DNA of 64,000 nucleotides, from positions 41,100 to 105,099 of the forward strand of contig JAEWRL010000147.1 of NCBI GenBank assembly GCA_023398955.1, read 5' to 3'. Below, in pieces: positions 9,051 through 17,542 of the stretch; positions within the stretch are counted from its first letter, which is position 1, and every line of letters starts with the position of its first letter. The notes under the pieces are model-generated. The model saw nothing but the letters and a program-made list of their open reading frames with translations, made no database searches and was not told the DNA's origin. Source of the DNA: Pseudomonadota bacterium (GTDB taxonomy: Bacteria > Myxococcota_A > Polyangia > Polyangiales > Polyangiaceae). Made by a program: the position numbers and the translations under genes.

Positions 9051-9118
9051 CCTGTGACAGGTTTCCCCGCGAAGTCGTCGACGCAATTCTCCTGTCGAGA
9101 CGTACCCAGCGCGACAGG
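9051..9118. promoter_or_regulatory. Two CCTGT/ACAGG dyads upstream of the nifH promoter
   Basis: The first dyad is CCTGTGACAGG (9051-9061), symmetric about one base. The second is CCTGTCG (9091-9097) paired with CGACAGG (9112-9118) across 14 bases. Their centres lie near -109 and -60 relative to the inferred nifH start, the range used by NifA or other enhancer-binding proteins. The spacers differ from the textbook N10. The symmetry is seen; binding by NifA is inference. Confidence 0.5.
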
Positions 9119-9137
9119 TGACGGCTCACGACGGCTC

Positions 9138-9154
9138 CTGGCACGCTTCTCGCT
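9138..9154 (+). promoter_or_regulatory. Sigma-54 (-24/-12) promoter of nifH
   Basis: CTGGCACGCTTCTCGCT matches the sigma-54 consensus (TGGCACG-N4-TTGCW) with the invariant GG at 9140-9141 and GC at 9152-9153 exactly ten bases apart. The -24 box is perfect; the -12 box has TCGC in place of TTGC. Transcription should start near 9165, giving a leader of about 130 bases before nifH. Context (nifA upstream, nifH downstream) makes this the likely main nif promoter. Confidence 0.75.
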
Positions 9155-9243
9155 CTATCCCTCAGCATGAGACGCGCTGGCTTCCACCTCTTCCCGAGGA
9201 ATGGACGCCACAGGCACGACGCTCTCGGGCGTACGGCACAGCT

Positions 9244-9261
9244 CCTTGCCCCTGGGCAAGG
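9244..9261 (+). promoter_or_regulatory. Stem-loop in the nifH mRNA leader
   Basis: CCTTGCCC (9244-9251) and GGGCAAGG (9254-9261) are exact complements, giving a strong GC-rich hairpin with about 7 pairs and a 4-base loop. It ends 35 bases before the nifH ATG and lies downstream of the inferred transcription start. It may stabilise the transcript or shape translation. No T-run follows, so it is not an obvious terminator. Confidence 0.4.
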
Positions 9262-9296
9262 GCGCGCCTCGGATCACAGCCAAAGGAACTAGAGCA

Positions 9297-10121
9297 ATGC
9301 GCAAAGTAGCGATCTACGGAAAAGGCGGCATCGGCAAATCGACGACGACTCAGAACACGGTCGCCGCCCTCGCTGAGATGGGCAAGAAGGTAATGGTCGT
9401 TGGATGCGATCCAAAAGCGGATTCGACGCGGCTGCTCATGGGCGGCCTCGTCCAGAAGACGGTGCTCGACACCCTGCGCGACGAGGGCGAAGACGTCGAG
9501 CTGGAGGACATCTGTCGCGACGGCTTCGCCGGCACGCGCTGCACCGAATCGGGCGGCCCAGAGCCAGGCGTCGGCTGCGCCGGTCGCGGAATCATCACCT
9601 CCATCAATCTCCTGGAACAGCTAGGAGCCTATGAGGCCGACAAGGAGCTCGACTACGTATTCTATGACGTCCTCGGGGACGTCGTCTGCGGCGGCTTCGC
9701 CATGCCGATACGCGAAGGAAAGGCAGAAGAAATCTACATCGTGGTATCAGGCGAGATGATGGCAATGTACGCCGCCAACAACATCTGCAAGGGCATCGTG
9801 AAGTTCGCCAAAGCCGGAGGGGTGCGCCTGGGCGGGCTCATCTGCAACAGCCGCAAGACAGACAACGAGCGGGAGCTCATCGAGGAGCTCGCCAAGCGGC
9901 TCGGCACGCAGATGATCCACTTCGTACCCCGCAACAACGACGTCCAGAGGGCAGAAATCAAGCGCAAGACGGTCATCGACTGGAACCCGAGCTGCGAACA
10001 AGCCGACGAATACCGTACCCTCGCCCGCAACATCGACGCCAATACGAAGCTCGTCATTCCCACACCGCTCAGCATCGAAGAGCTCGAGACCCTGCTGATC
10101 AGCTACGGGATTGCCGCCTGA
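9297..10121 (+). CDS. nifH: Nitrogenase iron protein (dinitrogenase reductase) NifH
   Basis: A 274-residue homodimeric ATPase that passes electrons to the MoFe protein and also acts in FeMo-cofactor and P-cluster maturation. The P-loop GKGGIGKS is at 8-15. The bridging [4Fe-4S] cluster ligands are Cys94 (GVGCAGRG) and Cys131 (VVCGGFAMP). Arg97, the residue ADP-ribosylated by DraT in some diazotrophs, is kept, but draT/draG are not in the window. The start is the ATG at 9297 with AAAGGA upstream; the open frame extends 32 codons further but lacks conservation. It is the first gene after the sigma-54 promoter. Confidence 0.98.
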   Translation: MRKVAIYGKGGIGKSTTTQNTVAALAEMGKKVMVVGCDPKADSTRLLMGGLVQKTVLDTLRDEGEDVELEDICRDGFAGTRCTESGGPEPGVGCAGRGIITSINLLEQLGAYEADKELDYVFYDVLGDVVCGGFAMPIREGKAEEIYIVVSGEMMAMYAANNICKGIVKFAKAGGVRLGGLICNSRKTDNERELIEELAKRLGTQMIHFVPRNNDVQRAEIKRKTVIDWNPSCEQADEYRTLARNIDANTKLVIPTPLSIEELETLLISYGIAA

Positions 10122-10238
10122 TTCACCGGACCACTGCCGGCTGCCGCGGCCACGACGGAAACCAGGCTCTAGCACCGATTCGCGCGCAGTGACGTGCCAA
10201 CGCGAGAGCGACATCCCTGCCCCACATCGAGGACCATC

Positions 10239-11873
10239 ATGAGTAAACACCTAGACAACCCCGAAGAACTCCGGGAAGAACTACTCTCGGCTTACCCGAA
10301 GAAGGTTGCCCGCAAGCGAGGCAAACAGATCGTCGTCAATCAGGTAGATGCCGAGGGAAACGTCCCGGAGGTTCAGGCGAACGTCCGTACGACCCCAGGC
10401 ATCATCACGCAGCGGGGCTGCACCTATGCCGGATGCAAAGGCGTGGTACTGGGGCCCACGCGCGACATCATCAACCTCACCCATGGCCCCATCGGGTGCG
10501 GATTCTACTCCTGGCTGACCCGGCGCAACCAGACCCGGCCGGCGAGTCCCTCCGATCACAACTTCATGACCTACTGCTTTTCGACGGACATGCAGGACCA
10601 GGAGGTCATCTTCGGGGGCGAGAAGAAGCTCCGCCAGGCGATTCGCGAGGCCTACGAGATCTTCAAGCCGAAGGCGATCTCGGTCTTCGCCACCTGCCCC
10701 GTAGGGCTCATCGGCGACGACATCCACCAGGTCTGCAAGGAGATGAAGGAGGAGCTCGGGATCAACGTCTTTGGGTTCAGTTGTGAGGGATACCGCGGTG
10801 TGAGCCAGTCTGCGGGTCACCATATTGCCAACAACCAGCTCTTCAAGCACGTCATTGGGCGCAACGACAAGCGCCCGGAAGGAAAGTTTCAAATCAACCT
10901 GCTCGGAGAGTACAATATCGGAGGCGACGCCTTCATCATCGATGAACTGCTCGGTCGGTGCGGCATCACCCTGTCCGCCACCTTCAGCGGCAACTCTACC
11001 ATCGAGCAGTTCGAGCGCGCGCACACGGCCGACCTCAATTGCGTCATGTGTCACCGCTCCATCAACTACGTCGCCGACATGATCGAGACTCGCTTCGGAA
11101 TCCCGTGGACCAAGGTGAACTTCCTCGGGGCGGCTGCGACAGCCAAATCTCTGCGCCGCATCGCCCGGTATTTCGAGGACGCCGAGCTCATCGCGCGGGT
11201 CGAGAAGGTCATCGAGGAAGAATCAGCGGCAGTAGAGGCAGTCGCCGCATCCGTCCGTGCGCGAACCAACGGCAAGACGGCCATGCTGTTCGTGGGCGGC
11301 AGTCGCGCTCATCACTATCAGGAGCTCTTCGCCGAGATCGGAATGCAGACGGTCGCGGCCGGCTACGAGTTTGCCCACCGCGACGACTACGAGGGGCGCA
11401 AGGTGCTGCCCACGATCAAAATCGACGCGGATAGCCGCAATATCGAGGAACTCAAGGTCGATCGAGATCCAGAACGCTACGCGCCGCGCCGCAGTGCTGA
11501 ACAGCTAGATGCCCTTCGCAAAGGTGGCGTCGAGTTCGCCGATTACGACGGCATGATGCCGGCCATGCCCTCTGGCACTCTCGTCATCGACGACATCAGC
11601 CAGCACGAGACCGAAATGCTGATCGAGAAGCTGAAGCCCGACATCTTCTGCGCCGGGGTCAAGGAGAAGTACGCGATTCAGAAGAGCGGGATTCCTTCGC
11701 TGCAGCTCCACAGCTACGACTATGGCGGACCCTTTGCGGGCTTCGCTGGCGCGATCAACTTCTACAACACTATCGATCGCCTCGTTGGAGGGCGGGTCTG
11801 GGGGTTCATCAAGGCTCCGTGGGAGACCGCCGAAACGTCGCCCTCAGGCGCCGCGAACAAGGCGGCCGAGTGA
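10239..11873 (+). CDS. nifD: Nitrogenase molybdenum-iron protein alpha chain NifD
   Basis: A 544-residue catalytic subunit; with NifK it reduces N2. P-cluster ligands are Cys61 (QRGCTYAG), Cys87 (HGPIGCGF) and Cys153 (FATCPVGLIGDD). FeMo-cofactor ligands are Cys271 (MCHRSINY) and His491 (QLHSYDYGGP). GVSQSAGHH near 187-195 lines the active site. The protein is about 50 residues longer than the Azotobacter type because of a segment around 385-450 (IKIDADSRNI to GTLVIDD) shared with Clostridium pasteurianum NifD. The start ATG at 10239 has GAGG upstream and the 117-bp gap after nifH is non-coding. The Cys and His ligands separate it from VnfD/AnfD only weakly, but nifE/N/B/V support a Mo enzyme. 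Confidence 0.97.
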   Translation: MSKHLDNPEELREELLSAYPKKVARKRGKQIVVNQVDAEGNVPEVQANVRTTPGIITQRGCTYAGCKGVVLGPTRDIINLTHGPIGCGFYSWLTRRNQTRPASPSDHNFMTYCFSTDMQDQEVIFGGEKKLRQAIREAYEIFKPKAISVFATCPVGLIGDDIHQVCKEMKEELGINVFGFSCEGYRGVSQSAGHHIANNQLFKHVIGRNDKRPEGKFQINLLGEYNIGGDAFIIDELLGRCGITLSATFSGNSTIEQFERAHTADLNCVMCHRSINYVADMIETRFGIPWTKVNFLGAAATAKSLRRIARYFEDAELIARVEKVIEEESAAVEAVAASVRARTNGKTAMLFVGGSRAHHYQELFAEIGMQTVAAGYEFAHRDDYEGRKVLPTIKIDADSRNIEELKVDRDPERYAPRRSAEQLDALRKGGVEFADYDGMMPAMPSGTLVIDDISQHETEMLIEKLKPDIFCAGVKEKYAIQKSGIPSLQLHSYDYGGPFAGFAGAINFYNTIDRLVGGRVWGFIKAPWETAETSPSGAANKAAE

Positions 11874-11886
11874 ACTGGAGGATGCC

Positions 11887-13281
11887 ATGCTGCTGAGACA
11901 TACCCCGATCGAGATCAAGCCAAGAACGGCACTGACGGTCAATCCAGCGAAGACGTGCCAGCCAATCGGCGCCATGTATGCTGCGCTGGGCGTCCACGGT
12001 TGCCTCCCTCATAGCCACGGCTCTCAGGGCTGTTGCGCGTACCACAGAAGCACCCTCACGCGCCATTACAAGGAGCCTATCATGTCTGCCACGAGCTCCT
12101 TCACAGAGGGCTCGAGCGTCTTCGGCGGGCAGGCAAACCTAATGCAAGCCATCGAGAACATGTTCGCCCTGTACTCTCCCCAGGTCATCGCTGTGCACAC
12201 GACGTGCCTCTCGGAGACCATTGGAGACGATATGGTTCAGATCATTGCGAAGGCCAGGGCAGAGGGCAAGGTACCCGAGGGCAAGGAGGTCATTCACTGC
12301 AACACCCCGAGCTATGTGGGCAGCCACGTTACCGGCTTCTCGAACATGGTGACGGGCCTCGTGAGATACTTCTCCAAACCTCCAGCGGATGCTGGGGCGC
12401 CTCGAGAGCCGCTCCTCAACATCATCCCGGGCTGGACTGAGCCGTCGGACATGCGTGAACTCAAGCGCCTGGCCTCGAGTTTGGGACTGCGCACCATCCT
12501 CTTCCCGGATACCTCGGACGTGCTCGACGCACCCCAAACGGGCAAGTTCACCATGTACCCCAAGGGCGGTGTCACGGTCGAAGAGCTCAGGCAAACGGGC
12601 CTCGCGTCTGCGACGATTGCCCTGGGGCCTGCAGCTTCCGCGGCTGCGGCCGAGGAGCTCGAGAGGAAGTGCGGGGTTGCCAAGGAAGTGCTGGGGCTGC
12701 CCATTGGGCTCGCGGGAACCGACCGCTTCATCGACGCACTCCGACGCCTCGGCGGCGTGGATGTCCCAGCGGCGGTCACGGCCGACCGCGGACGGCTCGT
12801 CGACCTCATCTGTGATACGAACCAATATACCTACGGAAAGCGAGTTGCCCTTTGGGGAGACCCAGACCAGCTCGTCGCATTGAGCGAGCTACTTCTCGAG
12901 CTCGACATGCGGCCCGTGTACGTCGTCACTGGCACACCTGGCAAGGTCTTCGAGGAGAGGATGGCGCGGGTACTCGGGGATCGGGTTCCGGAGGCAAGAA
13001 TCTGCCAGGGACAGGCAGCCGACATGTTCCTCATGCACCAGTGGATCAAGAACGAACCCGTCGATCTTCTGATTGGGAACACATACGGAAAGTACATTGC
13101 AAGGGATGAGGATATTCCGTTCCTACGGCACGGTTTCCCAATCCTGGATCGCCAGGGCCATCAGTACTTTCCCACGGTTGGATACCTCGGAGCCATGCGG
13201 CTCGTGGAAAGAATCCTCGACGCCATTCAGACTCGGCAGGATCGCGACGCCCCCGAGGAAGCCTTCGAGCTCACGATGTAG
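11887..13281 (+). CDS. nifK: Nitrogenase molybdenum-iron protein beta chain NifK
   Basis: A 464-residue partner of NifD. The three P-cluster Cys are at 24 (AKTCQPIGA), 49 (GSQGCCAYHR) and 107 (HTTCLSETIGDD). The Ser found at the P-cluster in many enzymes fits NTPSYVGSH. It lacks the roughly 50-residue N-terminal extension of Azotobacter NifK, as the clostridial chain does, matching the longer NifD. The ATG at 11887 follows GGAGG by 5 bases and lies 13 bases after the nifD stop, so the two are translated together. The frame is open upstream into nifD, but that part is not protein-like. Confidence 0.97.
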   Translation: MLLRHTPIEIKPRTALTVNPAKTCQPIGAMYAALGVHGCLPHSHGSQGCCAYHRSTLTRHYKEPIMSATSSFTEGSSVFGGQANLMQAIENMFALYSPQVIAVHTTCLSETIGDDMVQIIAKARAEGKVPEGKEVIHCNTPSYVGSHVTGFSNMVTGLVRYFSKPPADAGAPREPLLNIIPGWTEPSDMRELKRLASSLGLRTILFPDTSDVLDAPQTGKFTMYPKGGVTVEELRQTGLASATIALGPAASAAAAEELERKCGVAKEVLGLPIGLAGTDRFIDALRRLGGVDVPAAVTADRGRLVDLICDTNQYTYGKRVALWGDPDQLVALSELLLELDMRPVYVVTGTPGKVFEERMARVLGDRVPEARICQGQAADMFLMHQWIKNEPVDLLIGNTYGKYIARDEDIPFLRHGFPILDRQGHQYFPTVGYLGAMRLVERILDAIQTRQDRDAPEEAFELTM

Positions 13282-13410
13282 ACCGGCTTCGCTTCCCACT
13301 GGGCTCGGCGCGGCGTCCTTGGCTTCGCGCTCTGCCGGGCCCTTCCTTTCTCGACATATTTTCAAGCGTAAGCCGCTGTCCGCCACCCCATTTCAGCGCC
13401 AGGAGACACG

Positions 13411-14829
13411 ATGGTAGAGCTACTGGATGAGCGCATTTCTCACGTGCACCGCACGGGCACGGCGCCCTTCGATATCCGCTGCGAGAAGCAGAGCGTCGCG
13501 GGTTCGGTCAGTCAGCGCGCTTGCGTCTTCTGTGGCAGCCGCGTCGTGCTTTATCCCATCGCGGATGCGCTTCACCTGATCCATGGACCGGTCGGTTGTG
13601 CGGCATATACCTGGGACATTCGTGGTTCCCTGTCGTCGGGCCCGCAGCTGCATCGGCTAAGCTTCACGACGGACCTGCGTGAGAGGGACATCATCTACGG
13701 CGGCGAGCAAAAGCTCTATGCAGCGCTGCGGCAGCTCATCGACTGCCATCGTCCGAAGGCTGCGTTCGTGTACGGCACCTGCATCGTGGGGGTCATTGGC
13801 GATGACGTGGATGCGATCTGCAAGCGGGTCACCGAAGAGTGCGGCATTCCCGTTCTGGCGGTACACTCGGAGGGCTTCAAGGGCTCCAAGAAGGACGGAT
13901 ACTACGCGGCTTGTGAAGCCATGTTTCACCTGGTTGGGCGAGGAAGCACGGCAGGGATCGGACCCCACAGCATCAACGTACTTGGTGAGTTCAACCTGGC
14001 CGGAGAGGCTTGGATCATTCGGCGGTACTATGAGGCCATGGGCGTGCAAGTGGTCGCGACGATCACCGGTGATTGCCGCGTCGATGACCTGGGCCGCAGC
14101 CACGGGGCGAAGCTCAACGTCCTGCAGTGCTCGGGCTCGATGATGCCCCTCGCCAAGCTCATGCGCGAGCGCTACGGGATCCCCTTCATCACGGTGAGCT
14201 ACTTCGGCATCGAGGACGTCTCCAAGGCCCTCTATGACGTGGCCGACCGCTTCGGCGAGCCTTCACTCCGAGACGCAGCGAGCAAGTTGATTCGGGCAGA
14301 GGTAGAAGCGCTGCTTCCCGAGCTGGCCCGGTACCGCCGGGAGCTATCCGGCAAGCGGGCAGCGATCTATACGGGTGGGGCGTTCAAGGCGTTCTCGTTG
14401 GTCCGCGCGCTGCGTACGCTCGGAATGAAGACTGTCGTTGCGGGCTCTCAAACCGGCAATCGTCAGGATTACGAGCAACTCGCCAAGGTTTGTGATCCGG
14501 GCACCATCATCGTCGATGACACGAACCCGCTCGAGCTCGCGCGCTTCGTGGATGAGCAACGGGTGGATCTCCTCATAGGTGGCGTGAAGGAGCGCCCCAT
14601 CGCCTTCAAGCTCGGAGTCGCCTTTTGCGACCACAACCACGAGCGCAAGGAACCTTTGGCTGGCTTCGTGGGGATGCAGCACTTCGCACGAGAGGTCTAC
14701 GCTTCGGTGACCAGCCCCGTGTGGCGGTTCTCGAAGGCTTGGCAACTGCGCCAGCGGGGCAACTCCAGCCTTCGCGTGGGGGCAAGTCATTGCCCGGATC
14801 CGGCACTGAACGAGCGAGCGGAGCCATGA
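13411..14829 (+). CDS. nifE: FeMo-cofactor scaffold protein NifE
   Basis: A 472-residue NifD paralogue. With NifN it forms the scaffold on which the NifB product is matured into FeMo-cofactor. Cluster-binding Cys are at 38 (RACVFCGS), 63 (GPVGCAAY) and 124 (YGTCIVGVIGDD). It lacks the NifD cofactor His in the expected form (VAFCDHNHERK instead of HSYDY), as expected for a scaffold. The ATG at 13411 has AGGAG upstream. A 129-bp gap separates it from nifK; I found no properly spaced sigma-54 site there (the best GG...GC pair is one base too long), so it is probably read from the nifH promoter. Confidence 0.95.
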   Translation: MVELLDERISHVHRTGTAPFDIRCEKQSVAGSVSQRACVFCGSRVVLYPIADALHLIHGPVGCAAYTWDIRGSLSSGPQLHRLSFTTDLRERDIIYGGEQKLYAALRQLIDCHRPKAAFVYGTCIVGVIGDDVDAICKRVTEECGIPVLAVHSEGFKGSKKDGYYAACEAMFHLVGRGSTAGIGPHSINVLGEFNLAGEAWIIRRYYEAMGVQVVATITGDCRVDDLGRSHGAKLNVLQCSGSMMPLAKLMRERYGIPFITVSYFGIEDVSKALYDVADRFGEPSLRDAASKLIRAEVEALLPELARYRRELSGKRAAIYTGGAFKAFSLVRALRTLGMKTVVAGSQTGNRQDYEQLAKVCDPGTIIVDDTNPLELARFVDEQRVDLLIGGVKERPIAFKLGVAFCDHNHERKEPLAGFVGMQHFAREVYASVTSPVWRFSKAWQLRQRGNSSLRVGASHCPDPALNERAEP

Positions 14830-16220
14830 CTCAGACAGAACGTGCCGTCCCGCATCCCGTCGGAGACCTCGCGGCTCCCGCGGCGACGTCGACAACCAAC
14901 CCCTGCAAGCTCTGCGCTCCGTTGGGCGCCAGTACCGCGTTCCGGGGAGTACGGGGAGCCATCCCGATTCTCCACGGCTCCCAAGGGTGCGCCACCTACA
15001 TCCGGCGTTACCTCATCAGTCACTTTCGCGAGCCGGTAGACGTCGCCTCGTCCAGCTTTGACGAGAAGGCCACCATTTTCGGTGGTGGAGCCAACCTGGC
15101 CGCGGGGATAGACAACGTGGTTCGGCAGTACGCCCCCGAGCTCGTGGGTGTCGCCACCACCTGCCTCGCGGAAACCATCGGGGAAGATGTTCCCATGCTC
15201 CTACGGCAGTACCGCGCACAGCGGCGCGAGCGCGAGCTGCCACCCATAGTTCACGTGAGCACCCCCGCCTACGCCGGGACCCAGGCTGAGGGTTTCGCCG
15301 CGACCGTTCAGGCGCTCGTCGCCCAGCTGGGAGAAGTCCTCGAACCCGTCAAGCAGCGGCCTGCCCGCGTGAACCTGCTGCCCACCATGCTCAGCGCCGA
15401 GGATCTGCGGCACCTTCGTGAGCTCGTCGAATCCTTCGGGCTACGCTGCACGCTCCTACCAGACTATTCCGAGACGCTGGATGGAGGGGACTGGGAGCAC
15501 TACGAACGACTCCCTCGCGGCGGCACCCCGGTCGAGGAGATCCGCACGATGCCGCAAGCACGAGCGAGCGTCGAGTTCGTCTCGGCACAAGATAGCGCTG
15601 GCGCCTGGCTCGAGACCAGCGCGTATGTGCCGCTGTTCCGACTGCCGCTGCCGATCGGCGTCGAGGCGACCGACCGTCTCGTGGAAGCCCTGGTGCGCAT
15701 CAGCGGCCGCGACCTCCCCTCTTTGCACCAACGTGAGCGTGGCCGTTTGGTGGACGCCTACATGGACGGGCACCGCTATGTCTTTCGCAAAAGGGTGATC
15801 GTGGTGGCAGAGCCGGAGCTCGCTGCTGGCCTCGCTGCCTTCGTCAGCGAGATAGGCATGGTGCCGGTGCTGTGTGCCACGGGCGGGGGACGCAAGGCCA
15901 TGCAGCTTTCCACGGCAGAGGCCTGGGACGCGCGCATGGAGGGCACTTCGGTTATGGACGACGCCGATTACTCGCGCATCGAGGACCGTGCCCAGGCTCT
16001 GACCCCAGACCTGATCCTCGGCAGCAGCAAGGCGTACAAGCTCTCCGAGAAGCTCGGCTGTCCGCTCATCCGCGTCGGGTTTCCGATCCATGACCGGTTC
16101 GGCGGCGCGCGGCTTCTGCACGTGGGCTACCGCGGCACGCTTCGGCTCTTTGACGAGATCGTCAACACCTTCCTTTCCATCAAGCAGTCCAGGAACCCCG
16201 TCGGCTACACCTACCTCTGA
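14826..16220 (+). CDS. nifN: FeMo-cofactor scaffold protein NifN
   Basis: A 464-residue NifK paralogue and the second subunit of the NifEN scaffold. Cys residues at 27/30 (NPCKLCAPLGA), 55 (GSQGCATYIRR) and 113 (TTCLAETIGED) align with the NifK P-cluster positions. The ATG at 14826 overlaps the nifE stop as ATGA, so the two subunits are translationally coupled in the 1:1 ratio needed for the heterotetramer. A longer upstream frame exists inside nifE but is spurious. Confidence 0.95.
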   Translation: MTQTERAVPHPVGDLAAPAATSTTNPCKLCAPLGASTAFRGVRGAIPILHGSQGCATYIRRYLISHFREPVDVASSSFDEKATIFGGGANLAAGIDNVVRQYAPELVGVATTCLAETIGEDVPMLLRQYRAQRRERELPPIVHVSTPAYAGTQAEGFAATVQALVAQLGEVLEPVKQRPARVNLLPTMLSAEDLRHLRELVESFGLRCTLLPDYSETLDGGDWEHYERLPRGGTPVEEIRTMPQARASVEFVSAQDSAGAWLETSAYVPLFRLPLPIGVEATDRLVEALVRISGRDLPSLHQRERGRLVDAYMDGHRYVFRKRVIVVAEPELAAGLAAFVSEIGMVPVLCATGGGRKAMQLSTAEAWDARMEGTSVMDDADYSRIEDRAQALTPDLILGSSKAYKLSEKLGCPLIRVGFPIHDRFGGARLLHVGYRGTLRLFDEIVNTFLSIKQSRNPVGYTYL

Positions 16221-16228
16221 GGCGCCAT

Positions 16229-17485
16229 ATGTTGGATCGCACGAATCACCCCTGCTTTGACGACTCCGCGAGGCACCGCTACGCTCGCGTTCACCTCCCC
16301 GTCGCTCCTCGCTGCAACATCCAATGTGGCTTCTGCGATCGCAGGATGGACTGTCTGAATGAGAGCCGCCCCGGCGTGACGAGTTCGGTGCTATCACCAG
16401 GCCAGGCCCTTCACTACCTGGAACAAGTCGTCTCCGAGGTGAGCGATCTCAGCGTGGTCGGAATAGCGGGCCCCGGTGATCCCTTCGCGCAGCCCGAGGT
16501 CACCCTCGAAACCCTGCGGCGCGTCCGGGAGCGCTTCCCGGACCTACTCTTGTGTGTCGCGAGCAATGGCCTGGCGGTCGCGCCCTTTGCCGACAGGCTA
16601 GCTGAGCTCTCCACGAGCCACGTGACCATCACCATGAATGCGTTCACCGCGGAGGTGGGTAGCAAGATCTACACCTGGGTGCGCGTGGGAAGGCGTGTCT
16701 ATCGAGGCGCCGAAGCCGCCGAGGTGCTCATCGCGAAGCAGATGGAAGCCGTCCAAGCGCTGGTCGAGCGCGGGGTCACGGTGAAGGTCAATACGATCAT
16801 GATCCCGGGGATCAACGATCGCGAGGTACCACTCATCGCTCGGCGGGCGGCAGAGCTGGGGGCGCACGTACACAACGTGATGCCGCTATTCCCCGTCGCT
16901 GGGACACCCCTCGGCGCCGTGAAGGCACCCACCCCTGCGCAGCTCAAGGTGGTCCGAGCCGAAGCCGCCCGGCACCTGCCTCAGATGAGCCACTGCGCTC
17001 GCTGCAGGGCGGACGCCGTGGGGCGCCTGGGACAGGACAGCAAGGAAGCCGATGTGTTGCGGCTCCGCCGCGCTGCGAACCTCCCGCTCGAGCCGGGCGA
17101 GATTCGTCCTCACATCGCTGTCGCAAGCCGCGAAGGGGTGCTCATCAACGAGCACCTGGGAGAGGCCACCCAGCTCTGGGTTTACGAGGCAACGCCAACG
17201 GGACAAGTGCTAATGGAGACACGCGCCACGCCCGCCGCTGGCGGTCAGCGCGGTCGGTGGCTGGAGCTGGCCAGTCGCTTCAGGGACTGCCGCATCATCG
17301 CCACGAGCGGAGCTGGGGGCACCCCACGGGGGATACTCGCCGAGTGCGGCATCGACATCGTGGTCGCAGAGGCGCTGATCGACGATGCCTTGAGGCAACT
17401 ATTCGCTGGGGAGCCCCTGCGAGCGCCCCACCGCGAGAGTCGCTGCGGGGAGGGGTGCTCGGGGACGGGACAGGGGTGCGGCTGA
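16229..17485 (+). CDS. nifB: Radical SAM FeMo-cofactor core synthase NifB with NifX-like C-terminal domain
   Basis: A 418-residue protein. The radical SAM motif CNIQCGFC has Cys29, Cys33 and Cys36. The domain covers about residues 15-285, with GIAGPGDPFAQP and an additional MSHCARCRADAVGRLGQD motif that carries an accessory cluster. The C-terminal part (about 295-400) resembles the NifX/NafY dinitrogenase cofactor-binding domain (HIAVASREGVLINEHLG). The tail is Cys-rich (CGEGCSGTGQGCG). It makes NifB-co, the Fe-S-carbide precursor passed to NifEN. It starts 8 bases after the nifN stop. The NifX-like domain could stand in for a separate NifX, which is absent. Confidence 0.95.
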   Translation: MLDRTNHPCFDDSARHRYARVHLPVAPRCNIQCGFCDRRMDCLNESRPGVTSSVLSPGQALHYLEQVVSEVSDLSVVGIAGPGDPFAQPEVTLETLRRVRERFPDLLLCVASNGLAVAPFADRLAELSTSHVTITMNAFTAEVGSKIYTWVRVGRRVYRGAEAAEVLIAKQMEAVQALVERGVTVKVNTIMIPGINDREVPLIARRAAELGAHVHNVMPLFPVAGTPLGAVKAPTPAQLKVVRAEAARHLPQMSHCARCRADAVGRLGQDSKEADVLRLRRAANLPLEPGEIRPHIAVASREGVLINEHLGEATQLWVYEATPTGQVLMETRATPAAGGQRGRWLELASRFRDCRIIATSGAGGTPRGILAECGIDIVVAEALIDDALRQLFAGEPLRAPHRESRCGEGCSGTGQGCG

Positions 17486-17542
17486 ACACGCCACCGGTTT
17501 CGCTCGAAGGAGTCGACCCAACGGAACGAGGAACCTACGATC

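Larger units (their letters stand above)
8621..9296. other. nifA-nifH control region, no gene
   Basis: A 676-bp non-coding region. It contains a 14-bp perfect palindrome CGACGGCGCCGTCG (8738-8751), three CCTGT...ACAGG dyads, a sigma-54 promoter and a leader hairpin, listed separately. I checked the TGT triplets I could find between 8621 and 9138 for the textbook NifA site TGT-N10-ACA and found no exact match; the nearest are TGT-N9-ACA at 8801-8815 and TGT-N10-CCA at 9093-9108. Confidence 0.6.

Noticed and set aside
8621..9138. Classical NifA site TGT-N10-ACA upstream of nifH
   Set aside because: Checked at the TGT triplets I could find; no exact match, only N9 or a CCA end.
9234..9250. Second sigma-54-like site CGGCACAGCTCCTTGCC before nifH
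   Set aside because: GG and GC are 11 bases apart instead of 10; the site at 9138 has the right spacing.
13282..13410. Sigma-54-like TTGGCTTCGCGCTCTGCC before nifE
   Set aside because: The GG-GC spacing is 11 and the -24 box is poor.
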